64,000 nt of DNA from Polaromonas sp. C04 (GTDB taxonomy: Bacteria > Pseudomonadota > Gammaproteobacteria > Burkholderiales > Burkholderiaceae_C), in assembly GCF_002002705.1 (NCBI RefSeq), contig NZ_MUNS01000034.1:62001-126000 (forward strand), in the 5' to 3' direction. Below, in pieces: positions 1-10,147 of the stretch (within the stretch, counting starts at the first letter, position 1; each line of letters opens with the position of its first letter). The notes beneath the pieces were generated by a model. That model had not been told where the DNA came from. It saw nothing but the letters and a program-made list of their open reading frames with translations, and made no database searches. The position numbers and the translations under genes were made by a program.

Positions 1-141
1 CACGGGCACCCCCATCAGGCGGGCCAGCTGCCCCAGGCGCGCGGCATTGGCGACGACCGCTGCGCCCTCAAAAATCGCAGGCAGCAGGCGGATCTGGTAG
101 TCCACCAGCACGAGTTGGGATTCGGCGGCGTCGAGCAGCAT
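1..141 (-). CDS. Isochorismatase-like cysteine hydrolase, N-terminal part only
   Basis: Only the first 47 codons are in the window; the gene runs off the left edge. The peptide starts MLLDAAESQLVLVDYQIRLL and continues to LMGVPV. This matches the first strand and helix of the isochorismatase fold, where the Asp of LVLVDYQ belongs to the Asp-Lys-Cys catalytic set. The Lys and Cys would lie outside the window. The start is fixed by an in-frame TAA seven codons upstream. Members hydrolyse small amides or vinyl ethers; no substrate can be given. Confidence 0.75.
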   Translation of the reverse strand, partial: MLLDAAESQLVLVDYQIRLLPAIFEGAAVVANAARLGQLARLMGVPV

Positions 142-232
142 GATGGCATCCGGTAGGAGTTAGCAGTTTCTAAAGATCTAAAGAGTGCGCAGGGGGTTGC
201 GATTCAACTTTAACCGCAGCGCGCACCGTCGC

Positions 233-916
233 TTAAAAAAGATCAGCCTGCGGCGAGGCGGCCGGGTCTGACTCCGCGCCGCCCGCATTCAGCAACGCAT
301 CCGGTTGGCCATACCGCGCGCCCAGTTGTTCCACGTAGCGTTTGAACAGCGCCGGCGCCGATTGCCCGAACATGCGGATGCGACCGGTGTGCTGGAGCAG
401 CAGCAGGCCCACGCCATGGGCGAACAGCGCCGTGGCTTCGCGCAGCGCGTCGCCCGCCGACAAGCCCATCGCCCGCAGCGCCGCCTCGCAGGGACGCAGC
501 GCGTCATGCAGGCGCTCGTTGAGCCGGGTGTTGAGTTCGCTGGTCAGGCCGCGCGGGCGCAGGCCCTGCACCAGGTAAAACCCGAGATCCAGATCGCGCG
601 GGTTGGCCGCGTAAAAGCCAAACCAGGCCTGCGCCTTGGATTGCAGGGTTTTGTCCGGCCGGTTCTTCACCACCCGCGCCGCCTCGACGGCACCGTTCAG
701 ACGCTCCAGCGACTCCCCCAGCAGCGCGCCGTAAATAGCTTCCTTGCTGTCGAAATAGGAATAAATCGCGCCGGGCGTGTAGCCGGCTTTTTTGGCAATC
801 TCGCGGATGCTGGCGCCTTCGATGCCGGCCTCGGAGAATACCGCGCGAGCGGCGTCGAGCACCAGGGCGCGGCGTGCATCGGTCATGGTTTGCTGGCGCT
901 GGTGCTTGGCTTGCAT
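233..916 (-). CDS. TetR/AcrR family transcriptional regulator
   Basis: 227 residues. The N-terminal helix-turn-helix spans about residues 14-60 (AARAVFSEAGIEGASIREIAKKAG-YTPGAIYSYFDSKEAIYG), with the usual YxYFxSKExI end of a TetR DNA-binding domain. The C-terminal ligand domain is divergent and gives no effector. A second ATG at codon 11 (MTDARR) is an equally plausible start. The gene is divergent from the flavin hydroxylase-family gene at 1078, and the shared gap holds a long perfect palindrome, so it probably represses that gene and itself. The effector is unknown. Confidence 0.9.
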   Translation of the reverse strand: MQAKHQRQQTMTDARRALVLDAARAVFSEAGIEGASIREIAKKAGYTPGAIYSYFDSKEAIYGALLGESLERLNGAVEAARVVKNRPDKTLQSKAQAWFGFYAANPRDLDLGFYLVQGLRPRGLTSELNTRLNERLHDALRPCEAALRAMGLSAGDALREATALFAHGVGLLLLQHTGRIRMFGQSAPALFKRYVEQLGARYGQPDALLNAGGAESDPAASPQADLF

Positions 917-944
917 GGGTTAACTATAGCGGCCCACTTGACCC

Positions 945-963
945 GTTCATCAATTTCATGAAC
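945..963. promoter_or_regulatory. Inverted repeat GTTCAT-N7-ATGAAC, possible operator
   Basis: Perfect 6-base arms (945-950 and 958-963) lie between the start of the TetR gene and the larger palindrome at 974-996. It could be a second regulator site or part of the TetR gene's promoter. Short arms make chance occurrence possible. Confidence 0.35.
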
Positions 964-973
964 GCAAATAAGT

Positions 974-996
974 TAATTTAAACAACGTTTAAATTA
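974..996. promoter_or_regulatory. TetR-type palindromic operator overlapping a promoter
   Basis: TAATTTAAAC-AAC-GTTTAAATTA is a perfect palindrome with 10-base arms. A sigma-70-like promoter for the downstream gene overlaps it: TTTAAA at 977-982, a 17-base spacer and TACATT at 1000-1005. A repressor bound here would block that promoter. The position between divergent genes and the symmetry fit the TetR product at 233-916, but binding is inferred. Confidence 0.65.
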
Positions 997-1077
997 TTGT
1001 ACATTCACCAATTAAATGACTTACCCAGCGGCTTTTGTCACCTGCAACCCTTTTCCTGAATACAAGGAAGCTCAGCC

Positions 1078-2712
1078 ATGAACACGCCCGCCCCCACAGC
1101 TCTGATGATGTCTGGCGCCGACTACCGCGAGTCGCTGCGCCGCTACCAGCCCACCATCTACGTCGATGGCCGCAAGATCGACGGCGTGGCCGACGAGCCG
1201 GCGTTCCAGCCCGGCATCAACGCCATCGCGCTCACCTATGACTACGCCCTGAAACCCCAGTACGCGCCCCTCTTGACAGCGGTGCAGCACACCAGCGGCA
1301 AACTGGTAAACCGGCTGAGCCATATCAACACCAGTTCGGGCGACCTGCTCAACAAGCTCGAGGCCGTGCGCCTGGTCTGCCAGGAAACCGGCTGCGCCCA
1401 GCGCTACCTGACGCACGACGCGCTCAACGCCATCGGCCAGGTCAGCGCGCGCATTGACGACGCCCGCGGCACGACCGAGAACACCGCACGCTTCACCGAG
1501 TACCTGCACCGCGTGCAGGACCAGGACCTGACGCTGGGCGTGGCCATGACCGACGCCAAGGGCGACCGCAGCCGGCGCCCGCACGAGCAGGCCAACATCG
1601 ACACGTATGTTCACGTCGTCGAGCGCAGCGCGCTCCGCAATGGCCGGCGCGGCATCGTCATCAGCGGCACCAAGGCCATCGTGACCGGCGCGCCCTATAT
1701 GCACGAGCTGCTGGTCATGCCGTGTCGCAACATGGGCCGCGAAGACGCGGACTTCGCCGTCTGCTGCGCGGTGCCCATCGACGCACCGGGCCTCATCATC
1801 GTGGCCCGGCCCGCAGGCCGCCCGGGCGAAAAGGTCGAGCACGGCGCCGCGCTGTTCAGCCGCAAATACGGCCAGAGCACCGGTGTGGTGATGTTCGACA
1901 AGGTGTTTGTGCCGATGGAGCATGTGTTCTACGCCGGCGAGTGGGAACACTCGCGCCACCTGACCTACAGCTACGCCACGCACCACCGCCACACCTGCAT
2001 CGGCGCGCGCGCCGGTTTTGGCGACCTGCTGATCGGCGCCGGCGCGCTGATGTGCGAGGCCAACGGCTTCGATCCGGGCAAGGAATCGCACCTGCGCGAG
2101 CAAATGGTCGAACTCATCACCATTGTTGAGAGCTTCTTCGCCTGTGGCGTCGCCGCCAGCGTGTATGGCAAGACCGACGAACACAGCCGCAGCTTCATGC
2201 CCGACCCGGTGTTCAGCAACATCGGCAAGCTGCTGCTGGCCACCAAAATCTACGACATGCACCGCATTGCCCACTACGTGAGTGGCGGCCTGATCGTCAC
2301 CCTGCCCGGCCCCGACGAAGACCACAACCCCGAGACCGCGGCGCGGCTATCGGAGGTGCTGCGCGCCAACCCCGACGTGCCGTATGAGCAGCGTATCGAG
2401 ACGGCGCGCTTCATCGAAGACCTGACGGCCGGCTACCAGGGCGGCTGGTATAGCGTGATCAGCCTGCACGGCGGTGGCTCGCCCGCCGCGATGAAGCAGG
2501 AGATTTACCGCAATTATCCCGTAGGCTCCAAGGTGGAGCTGGTCGAGCGGCTGCTGGACCGCGGCGTGGCGCACGACCCCGGCCGCGCCATCACGAAGAA
2601 TCGGCAACCGGGCCGATGCTGTGACACGGGATGCACCACGCCGGGCCAGCCGGTGATGGTGGATTTGCCCAGCGTGCAGGCGACGCTGCCGTCGAAGCGG
2701 GTGCGCGAGTAG
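1078..2712 (+). CDS. 4-hydroxyphenylacetate 3-hydroxylase / 4-hydroxybutyryl-CoA dehydratase superfamily protein
   Basis: 544 residues. The fold is that of acyl-CoA dehydrogenase-like flavoproteins of the HpaB/PvcC/AbfD group, with recognisable blocks GTKAIVTGAPYMHELLVMP, FDKVFVPMEHVF and HHRHTCIGARAGFGD. 4-Hydroxybutyryl-CoA dehydratase (AbfD) binds a 4Fe-4S cluster through Cys99, Cys103, His292 and Cys299. By motif, the matching positions here look like Cys106, Tyr110, His303 and Ala310, so two ligands are lost and a dehydratase role is unlikely. A flavin hydroxylase or a diverged CoA enzyme remains possible. The last ~45 residues after LLDRGVAHDPGRAI are not family-like and carry a CC-xx-GC cluster. 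The divergent TetR gene is the likely regulator. Substrate unknown. Confidence 0.75.
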   Translation: MNTPAPTALMMSGADYRESLRRYQPTIYVDGRKIDGVADEPAFQPGINAIALTYDYALKPQYAPLLTAVQHTSGKLVNRLSHINTSSGDLLNKLEAVRLVCQETGCAQRYLTHDALNAIGQVSARIDDARGTTENTARFTEYLHRVQDQDLTLGVAMTDAKGDRSRRPHEQANIDTYVHVVERSALRNGRRGIVISGTKAIVTGAPYMHELLVMPCRNMGREDADFAVCCAVPIDAPGLIIVARPAGRPGEKVEHGAALFSRKYGQSTGVVMFDKVFVPMEHVFYAGEWEHSRHLTYSYATHHRHTCIGARAGFGDLLIGAGALMCEANGFDPGKESHLREQMVELITIVESFFACGVAASVYGKTDEHSRSFMPDPVFSNIGKLLLATKIYDMHRIAHYVSGGLIVTLPGPDEDHNPETAARLSEVLRANPDVPYEQRIETARFIEDLTAGYQGGWYSVISLHGGGSPAAMKQEIYRNYPVGSKVELVERLLDRGVAHDPGRAITKNRQPGRCCDTGCTTPGQPVMVDLPSVQATLPSKRVRE

Positions 2713-2781
2713 CGCCGTCAAATACAGGCGCAACTGGAGGCGGTCGGGTCGATCAGGGCCCGACCATTCTCTGACGACACC

Positions 2782-4191
2782 TCAGATATGCAGCGCGTGG
2801 CCCAGCGCGCGCAATGCGGCTTCCTGCACGGCCTCGCCGAGCGTAGGGTGTGCGTGAATGGTGCCGGCCACATCCTCAAGCCGCGCGCCCATCTCGATGG
2901 ATTGCGAGAACGCGGCGCTCAACTCGGACACGCCACGCCCCACGGCCTGCCAGCCCACGATCAGGTGGTTGTCGCGCCGCGCCACGACGCGCACGAAACC
3001 GTCGGTGGACTCGATCGTCATGGCCCGGCCGTTGGCGGCGAAGGGAAACGATGCAGCGATGAAGTCCAGGCCAGCCTGGGCCGCATCCTGCGGCGTCTGG
3101 CCGGCCACCACCACCTCGGGATCGGTGAAACACACGGCGGGGATCGCTGCCGGCGCAAAGTGCCGGCGCGTGCCTGCGATGATCTCGGCCACCATCTCGC
3201 CCTGCGCCATGGCGCGGTGCGCCAGCATGGGCTCGCCCGTCAGGTCGCCGATCGCCCAGACGCCGCGCATCGAGGTGCGGCACTGGTCGTCGATCTGCAC
3301 CGCCGGCCCTTTCATGTCGAGCATCAGGGTTTCCAGACCCCAGCCTTGCGTGCGCGGGCGCCGGCCAACCGCCACCAGCACCTGGTCAGCCGGCAACTCC
3401 GATTCTTCACCCTTCGCATCGCGCACCCGCACCGCATCACCATTGGCATTCAAGCCCTGCACGGTGTGACCGAGCAGCAGTTGCACGCCCTGGCGACGCA
3501 GCGACGCCAGCACCGGCTTGGTAAGTTCTTCATCGTAGGCGGGCAACACACGGTCCAGCGCCTCGACCACCGCGACCTCGGCCCCGAGCTTGCGGTAGGC
3601 CATGCCCAGTTCCAGACCGATGTAACCGGCACCGACGACGACCAGACGCTTGGGCAGTGTTTGCGGCGCCAGCGCCTGCGTGGACGAGATGACGCGCCCG
3701 CCAAACGGCATGAACGGCAGCGCCACCGCCAGCGAGCCCGGCGCCAGCAGCAGCTGCTCGCAGACGATGCGCCGCGGCGCGGCATCTGCACTGGTGCCAT
3801 GCTCCTGTACCTCGACCGTCTTGCCGTCGATGATCCTGGCCCAGCCCCGCACCACCTGCACGCCGTTTTTCTTCAGCAGCGCGGCCACGCCGCTGGTCAG
3901 CTTGTGGACAATGCCATCCTTCCAGCGCACCGTTTGCGCCAGATCGATGCGTGGCGCTGCGACATGAATGCCCAGCGCCGAATCCTGCGCATAGTGGCAT
4001 GTCTTCTCGAACTCCTCGGCGGCGTGGATCAGTGCCTTGGACGGGATGCAGCCGATGTTCAGGCAGGTGCCGCCCAGTTGCTCACCCTCCACCAGCGTGG
4101 TAGCGACGCCCAGTTGCGCGGCGCGGATAGCGGCAACATAACCGCCCGGGCCGCCACCGATGACCAGCAGCTTGGTTGATTGCGTAGCCAT
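2782..4191 (-). CDS. lpdV: Dihydrolipoyl dehydrogenase (E3) of the branched-chain 2-oxoacid dehydrogenase complex
   Basis: 469 residues, normal length for a stand-alone E3. It reoxidises dihydrolipoyl groups on E2 and passes electrons through FAD to NAD+. FAD-binding motif [14 protein letters not shown] is at residues 12-25, the redox disulfide GGTCLNIGC is at Cys43/Cys48, the NAD motif is [13 protein letters not shown], and the C-terminal His-Glu pair is in [15 protein letters not shown]. It is the last gene of the bkd operon, three bases after bkdB, which argues that it serves this complex. It is clearly different from the lipoyl-bearing LpdA at 22507-24387. Confidence 0.93.
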   Translation of the reverse strand: MATQSTKLLVIGGGPGGYVAAIRAAQLGVATTLVEGEQLGGTCLNIGCIPSKALIHAAEEFEKTCHYAQDSALGIHVAAPRIDLAQTVRWKDGIVHKLTSGVAALLKKNGVQVVRGWARIIDGKTVEVQEHGTSADAAPRRIVCEQLLLAPGSLAVALPFMPFGGRVISSTQALAPQTLPKRLVVVGAGYIGLELGMAYRKLGAEVAVVEALDRVLPAYDEELTKPVLASLRRQGVQLLLGHTVQGLNANGDAVRVRDAKGEESELPADQVLVAVGRRPRTQGWGLETLMLDMKGPAVQIDDQCRTSMRGVWAIGDLTGEPMLAHRAMAQGEMVAEIIAGTRRHFAPAAIPAVCFTDPEVVVAGQTPQDAAQAGLDFIAASFPFAANGRAMTIESTDGFVRVVARRDNHLIVGWQAVGRGVSELSAAFSQSIEMGARLEDVAGTIHAHPTLGEAVQEAALRALGHALHI

Positions 4192-4194
4192 GGC

Positions 4195-5511
4195 TTACTC
4201 CACAAACAGGGTGGCCGGGCACTCGAGCAAGCCGCGCAGCACCTGGATAAATTCGGCGGCATGCAGGCCGTCGACGACGCGATGATCAAACGACGACGAC
4301 AGGTTCATCATCAGCCGCGGCACCACCACGTTAGCGCGCATCATCGGGCGCTCGACCATGCGGTTGACGCCGACGATCGCCACTTCCGGGTGGTTGATCA
4401 CCGGTGTGGACACAATGCCGCCCAGCGCACCCAGGCTAGTAATGGTGATGGTCGAACCCGTCAGTTCCTCGCGCGTGGCCTTGCCTGTGCGTGCAGCCTC
4501 GGCCAGGCGCGCGATCTCGGCCGCGCTGACCCACAGGTCGTGGCCTTCAGCGTGGCGCAACACCGGCACCATCAGGCCGGCTTCGGTCTGCGTGGCAATG
4601 CCGATGTGAACGGCGCCGTGGCGCGTCACCACGCCCGCATCGTCGTCGAAGCGCGCATTGATCTGCGGAAACTCGCGCACCGCCAGCACCACGGCGCGGA
4701 TCAGCAGGGGCAGTACCGTCAGACGCGTGCGCTCGGCGCCCCAGCGCTCGTTCAGACGCTTGCGCAGCGCCTCCAGTTCGGTCACATCGATTTCTTCGAC
4801 GTAGGTGAAGTGCGGAATGCGGCGCTTGGCCTCCTGCATCTTCTGCGCAATCTTGCGGCGCAGCCCGATGACGGGAATCGCCTCTTCGTCATGCCGCAGC
4901 GCGTAACGCGCGCCACCGGCAGCTGGCTGTTGCTGCCCGGCCGCGCCGCGCGCGACGTAAGCGTCGAGGTCTTCGTGCATGATGCGGCCCGCGGCACCGC
5001 TGCCGTGCACATATTGCAACTCGATGCCGAGCTCCCAGGCGCGTCGGCGCACCGCCGGTGAGGCAATTGGTTTGTCGCCGGGTTGGCGCGTTGACGGTGC
5101 AGCAGTAGCCGGCGCAGCGCGCCCCGGCGCGGGCTTGGGCTGGGCCGCCGCCGGGGCCACAGAGACTGCAGGCGGGACCGGTGCCATAGCCTTCGCCACA
5201 GGAGGTGGGGCCGAAGCGGGGGCTGGGGGAGCGGTGGACGCACTGGCGGCGCTGGCATTGCCCTCGCCCTCCACTTCGATGCGGATCAACTCACTGCCCA
5301 CCGCCATCACCTGACCGACCGCGCCGCCGAGCGCCAGTACCTTGCCCACCACCGGCGAGGGAATCTCGACGGTCGCCTTGTCGGTCATGACGTCGGCCAG
5401 AATCTGGTCCTCGGCCACCGTCTCGCCGGGCTGCACGCGCCAGGCCACGAGTTCCACTTCGGCAATGCCTTCGCCGATGTCCGGCATCTTGATCACGTGA
5501 ATGCCCATCAT
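4195..5511 (-). CDS. bkdB: Lipoamide acyltransferase (E2) of the branched-chain 2-oxoacid dehydrogenase complex
   Basis: 438 residues. One N-terminal lipoyl domain (residues 1-78, lipoyl Lys45 in MTDKATVEIP), an Ala/Pro-rich linker, a peripheral-subunit-binding domain (ASPAVRRRAWELGIELQYVHGSG-AAGRIMHEDLDAYV) and a C-terminal acyltransferase domain with the catalytic DHRVVDG motif near the end. The start ATG overlaps the TGA of the E1beta gene in ATGA, so the two are translationally coupled. A single lipoyl domain is typical of BkdB, in contrast to the two in AceF at 24985-26694. Confidence 0.93.
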   Translation of the reverse strand: MMGIHVIKMPDIGEGIAEVELVAWRVQPGETVAEDQILADVMTDKATVEIPSPVVGKVLALGGAVGQVMAVGSELIRIEVEGEGNASAASASTAPPAPASAPPPVAKAMAPVPPAVSVAPAAAQPKPAPGRAAPATAAPSTRQPGDKPIASPAVRRRAWELGIELQYVHGSGAAGRIMHEDLDAYVARGAAGQQQPAAGGARYALRHDEEAIPVIGLRRKIAQKMQEAKRRIPHFTYVEEIDVTELEALRKRLNERWGAERTRLTVLPLLIRAVVLAVREFPQINARFDDDAGVVTRHGAVHIGIATQTEAGLMVPVLRHAEGHDLWVSAAEIARLAEAARTGKATREELTGSTITITSLGALGGIVSTPVINHPEVAIVGVNRMVERPMMRANVVVPRLMMNLSSSFDHRVVDGLHAAEFIQVLRGLLECPATLFVE

Positions 5512-6548
5512 GCCTCCATCGCGCGTTGGAACGCCGCCGCGACCCGCGCCGGCCCGGGGAAATACGCCCACTCCTGCGCGTGCGGATACGGCGTGTCCCA
5601 GCCGGTCACACGCTCGATCGGCGCCTCCAGGTGGTAGAAGCAGTGCTCCTGCACCAGCGCCGTCAGTTCGGCGCCAAAGCCGCTGGTGCGCGTCGCCTCG
5701 TGCACCACCACGCAGCGCCCGGTCTTCTTGACCGATGCGACGATGGTGTCCAGGTCCAGCGGCCACAGGCTGCGCAGGTCGATGATCTCGGCATCGATGC
5801 CGGTCTGCTTGGCCGCGGCTTCCGACACGAACACCATGGTGCCGTAGGTCAGCACCGTCAATTCTGCGCCGGGGCGGAAGACGGCGGCCGACTCCAGCGG
5901 CACCGTGTAATAGCCCTCGGGCACCTCGCCCAGCGGGTGCTTCGACCACGGCACCACCGGCTTGTCGTGGTGGCCGTCGAACGGCCCGTTGTACAGGCGC
6001 TTGGGTTCGAGAAAGATGACAGGGTCGTCGTTCTCGATCGAGGCAATCAGCAGGCCCTTGGCGTCGTAGGGGTTGGACGGTATCACCGTGCGCAGACCGC
6101 TGACATGCGTGAACAGCGCCTCCGGACTCTGGCTGTGCGTCTGCCCGCCGTAGATGCCGCCGCCGCAGGGCATGCGGATCGTCAAGGGTGCGGTGAAGTC
6201 ACCGGCGGAGCGATGGCGCAGGCGTGCCGCCTCCGAAACGATCTGGTCGGAGGCCGGATAGAAGTAGTCGGCAAACTGGATTTCGGCCACTGGGCGCAGG
6301 CCGTATGCGCCCATGCCGACCGCCACGCCGACGATGCCGCCCTCGGAGATGGGCGTGTCGAACACACGCGAAGTGCCGTACTTCGCCTGCAGCCCTTCGG
6401 TGCAGCGGAACACACCGCCAAAATAACCCACGTCCTGGCCGAACACCACGACGTTGCTGTCGCGCGCCAGCATCACATCCATCGCCGAGCGCAGCGCCTG
6501 GATCATGGACATCGGCGTCGTTTTCAGGTTGTTGTTTTCATCGGCCAT
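5508..6548 (-). CDS. bkdA2: 2-oxoisovalerate dehydrogenase E1 beta subunit
   Basis: 346 residues. It pairs with the E1alpha product to decarboxylate the 2-oxo acids of valine, leucine and isoleucine with thiamine diphosphate. Typical blocks are VFGQDVGYFGGVFRCTEGL, RVFDTPISEGGIVGVAVGMG and the C-terminal transketolase-type domain with VHEATRTSGFGAEL. The branched-chain call, rather than pyruvate, rests on the operon with a 411-residue E1alpha and a single-lipoyl E2. It lies two bases after bkdA1 and overlaps bkdB by four bases. Confidence 0.92.
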   Translation of the reverse strand: MADENNNLKTTPMSMIQALRSAMDVMLARDSNVVVFGQDVGYFGGVFRCTEGLQAKYGTSRVFDTPISEGGIVGVAVGMGAYGLRPVAEIQFADYFYPASDQIVSEAARLRHRSAGDFTAPLTIRMPCGGGIYGGQTHSQSPEALFTHVSGLRTVIPSNPYDAKGLLIASIENDDPVIFLEPKRLYNGPFDGHHDKPVVPWSKHPLGEVPEGYYTVPLESAAVFRPGAELTVLTYGTMVFVSEAAAKQTGIDAEIIDLRSLWPLDLDTIVASVKKTGRCVVVHEATRTSGFGAELTALVQEHCFYHLEAPIERVTGWDTPYPHAQEWAYFPGPARVAAAFQRAMEA

Positions 6549-6550
6549 GG

Positions 6551-7906
<1,356 letters not shown>

Positions 7907-7923
7907 TTACGGGTGAATCGTAA
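7907..7923. promoter_or_regulatory. Inverted repeat TTACG-N7-CGTAA upstream of the bkd operon
   Basis: Two 5-base arms (7907-7911 and 7919-7923) lie about 120 bases upstream of bkdA1, just before the stop of the LLM flavoprotein gene. It is the only symmetrical element I see in the bkd leader. A role as operator is a guess. Confidence 0.25.
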
Positions 7924-7929
7924 CTGAAT

Positions 7930-8922
7930 TTATGAGTGCAGTGCGCTTCGGACTTGCGCCGTGATCTCGAAGGAGCGAAGGCTCGCGGCATGGTCGAAGC
8001 ACTGCGCCACAATCATCAACTCGTCCGCGCCAGTGCGGTCGATGAAGGCCTGGAGCCCTGCCTGCACCGTGGCGGGGGAGCCGATCGCCGAGCACGACAG
8101 GACCTGCGCGAGCAGCGCATGCTCCTGCGGGCCGATGCGGCTCAAATAATCGGCCTGTGGAGGCGGCAGGCGCGACGGGCGCCCGCTGCGCAGGTTCACA
8201 AAGGCCTGCTGCTTCGAGGTGGCAAGAAACGCGGCCTCCTCGTCGGTGTCGGCCGCGATGACGTTGAAGCCCAGCATCACGTACGGCTTTTGCAGTTGCT
8301 TCGAAGGCCGGAAATTGGCACGGTACAGGGCCACAGCCTCCATCATCTGGGCGGGTGCGAAATGCGAGGCGAACGCATACGGCAAGCCGAGCGCCGCCGC
8401 CAGTTGCGCGCCGAACAGGCTGGAGCCCAGTATCCATACCGGCACGTTGGCGCCGGAGCCAGGCACGGCGCGCACCGGCAGCCGCGGATCGGCCGCGAAG
8501 TACGCCATCAATTCGACCACGTCCTGCGGGAACTCGTCGGCGTCCGAGGCGAGGTTGCGCCGCAGCGCCCGCGCCGTGACCTGGTCCGAGCCGGGCGCAC
8601 GGCCCAGCCCGAGGTCGATGCGCCCCGGATACAGCGACTCCAGCGTGCCAAACTGCTCGGCGATCACCAGCGGCGAATGGTTGGGCAGCATGATGCCGCC
8701 GGCGCCCACGCGAATCGTCGAGGTCGCGCCGGCCACGTGTCCGATCAGTATCGAGGTCGCCGCGCTCGCGATGCCCGGCATGCCGTGGTGTTCGGCCAGC
8801 CAGAAGCGCCGGTAGCCCCAGCGCTCCGCATGCTGGGCCAGATCACGGGTGTTGCGAAACGACAGGGCGGCGTCGCCCCCTTCGATGATGGGGGACAGGT
8901 CGAGAATGGAAAAGGGAATCAT
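7930..8922 (-). CDS. LLM-class flavin-dependent oxidoreductase (luciferase-like)
   Basis: 330 residues, the normal size for the YhbW/MsnO8-like branch of bacterial luciferase-family flavoproteins. It shows [65 protein letters not shown], and a C-terminal [22 protein letters not shown]. Such enzymes use reduced FMN from a partner reductase to oxidise small substrates; the substrate cannot be read from sequence. The ribosome-binding site is weak. Same strand as the bkd operon but separated from it by 143 bases, so probably independent. Confidence 0.85.
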   Translation of the reverse strand: MIPFSILDLSPIIEGGDAALSFRNTRDLAQHAERWGYRRFWLAEHHGMPGIASAATSILIGHVAGATSTIRVGAGGIMLPNHSPLVIAEQFGTLESLYPGRIDLGLGRAPGSDQVTARALRRNLASDADEFPQDVVELMAYFAADPRLPVRAVPGSGANVPVWILGSSLFGAQLAAALGLPYAFASHFAPAQMMEAVALYRANFRPSKQLQKPYVMLGFNVIAADTDEEAAFLATSKQQAFVNLRSGRPSRLPPPQADYLSRIGPQEHALLAQVLSCSAIGSPATVQAGLQAFIDRTGADELMIVAQCFDHAASLRSFEITAQVRSALHS

Positions 8923-8975
8923 GGGCAGCAGACGGGGATGTTGAGAAATTCGGGCCGGGTCTCAGACCGGCGGGC

Positions 8976-10118
8976 TCACTGAGGCAGCAGCCGGATCAGC
9001 CGGCCTGCCGGATTATCGGTCAGCACATACAACAGGCCATCCGGCCCCTGCCGCACATCGCGGATGCGCTCATCGAGTTCGGTCAGCAGCTTCTCCTCAT
9101 GCACCACCCGGCCCTTGAACGGCTCGCTCAGCTCGATCCGGTCGAGGTAATGAAACTTGAGCGAGCCGACGAACAGGTTGCCCCGCCAGGTGCGGCCGTA
9201 ACGCTCGCTGCTCAGGAAGGCCATGCCGGACGGCGCGATCGACGGCGTCCAGTAGTGCAGCGGCTGCTCCATGCCCTCTTTGGCGGTGATGCCTTCGCCG
9301 ATCTTGCCGCCGCCGTAGTTTTCGCCATAGGTGATGACGGGCCAGCCGTAGTTGCGCCCGGGCAGCGGCAGGTTGATCTCGTCGCCGCCCTGCGGGCCGT
9401 GTTCGTGCTCCCACAGCGTGCCGTCGGGCGCGAGCGTGGCGCCCTGCGGGTTGCGATGCCCGTAGCTCCATATCTCGGGCAGGGCCCCGGGCCGTCCCAC
9501 GAACGGGTTGTCCTGAGGCACCGTGCCGTCCTTGGCGATGCGCAAGATCTTGCCGAGGTCGTTGTCCAGCGTCTGTGCATCCTGCATGTGCGTGTAGCGC
9601 TCGCCCAGCGTCAGGAACAGCGTGCCATCGGGCTTGCCATCCTTGAGCCGCTCGACGATCCGGCAGCCGAACTGCAGGCTGCCGGCGGCCTTGGGCTGCT
9701 GACGAAAAATCACCCTGACGTTCTCGAGCCGCGCACGATCCGGCGAGAGTTCCGCGCGCGCCAGCGCGGTGCCGCTGGTGTTGCCCGTAGCGGCGGGCTC
9801 CGAGTAGCAGAAGTACAGCGTGCGGTTGCGCGCAAAGCCCGAGTCCAGTACCAGGTCGAGCAAGCCGCCCTGCCCGCCCGCGGCCACTGGCGGCACGCCC
9901 GCCACGGGCGAAGCCAGACGCCCGTTGGCCTCGACCACGCGCAGGCGGCCCGGGCGCTCGGTCACCAGGAAGCGCCCTTCAGGCAAAAACGCCACGGCCC
10001 AGGGATGTTCGAGGTGGGTCGCCACCACCTCGGGGCGCACGCTTTGGGCTTGCGCGCTCCAGCCGGAGATTATCAAAACAATAGCTGCAAGCGCTTGTCT
10101 GACAAGGGCTGAAGGCAT
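8976..10118 (-). CDS. PQQ-dependent aldose sugar dehydrogenase, periplasmic
   Basis: 380 residues of the soluble glucose dehydrogenase/YliI beta-propeller family. Signal peptide MPSALVRQALAAIVLIISGW-SAQA is followed by the mature start SVRPEVVATHLEHPWAVAFLPEGRFLVTERPGRL. Conserved propeller blocks include WSYGHRNPQGATLAPDGTLWEHEHGPQGGDEIN and GENYGGGKIGEGI, which carry the catalytic His and calcium/PQQ ligands of the family. The first ~16 codons, including start and most of the signal peptide, lie inside a dispersed repeat (10071-10125), so this signal sequence seems to be repeat-derived. Confidence 0.87.
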   Translation of the reverse strand: MPSALVRQALAAIVLIISGWSAQAQSVRPEVVATHLEHPWAVAFLPEGRFLVTERPGRLRVVEANGRLASPVAGVPPVAAGGQGGLLDLVLDSGFARNRTLYFCYSEPAATGNTSGTALARAELSPDRARLENVRVIFRQQPKAAGSLQFGCRIVERLKDGKPDGTLFLTLGERYTHMQDAQTLDNDLGKILRIAKDGTVPQDNPFVGRPGALPEIWSYGHRNPQGATLAPDGTLWEHEHGPQGGDEINLPLPGRNYGWPVITYGENYGGGKIGEGITAKEGMEQPLHYWTPSIAPSGMAFLSSERYGRTWRGNLFVGSLKFHYLDRIELSEPFKGRVVHEEKLLTELDERIRDVRQGPDGLLYVLTDNPAGRLIRLLPQ

Positions 10119-10125
10119 ATTTTCC
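10071..10125 (+). repeat. Dispersed short repeat, copy 1, forming the start of a gene
   Basis: This copy reads ATAGCTGCAAGCGC then TTGTCTGACAAGGGCT then GAAGGCATATTTTCC. It shares the ATAGC-GCGC-AAGGGCT-GCC framework with copies at 32840, 36533 and 53366, and in inverted form at 39408 and 54790. On the minus strand it encodes the start codon and signal peptide of the PQQ dehydrogenase. TTGTC-TGACAA gives it a small hairpin. Confidence 0.65.
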
Positions 10126-10147
10126 TCACAATCAAGGACAGAACCGG

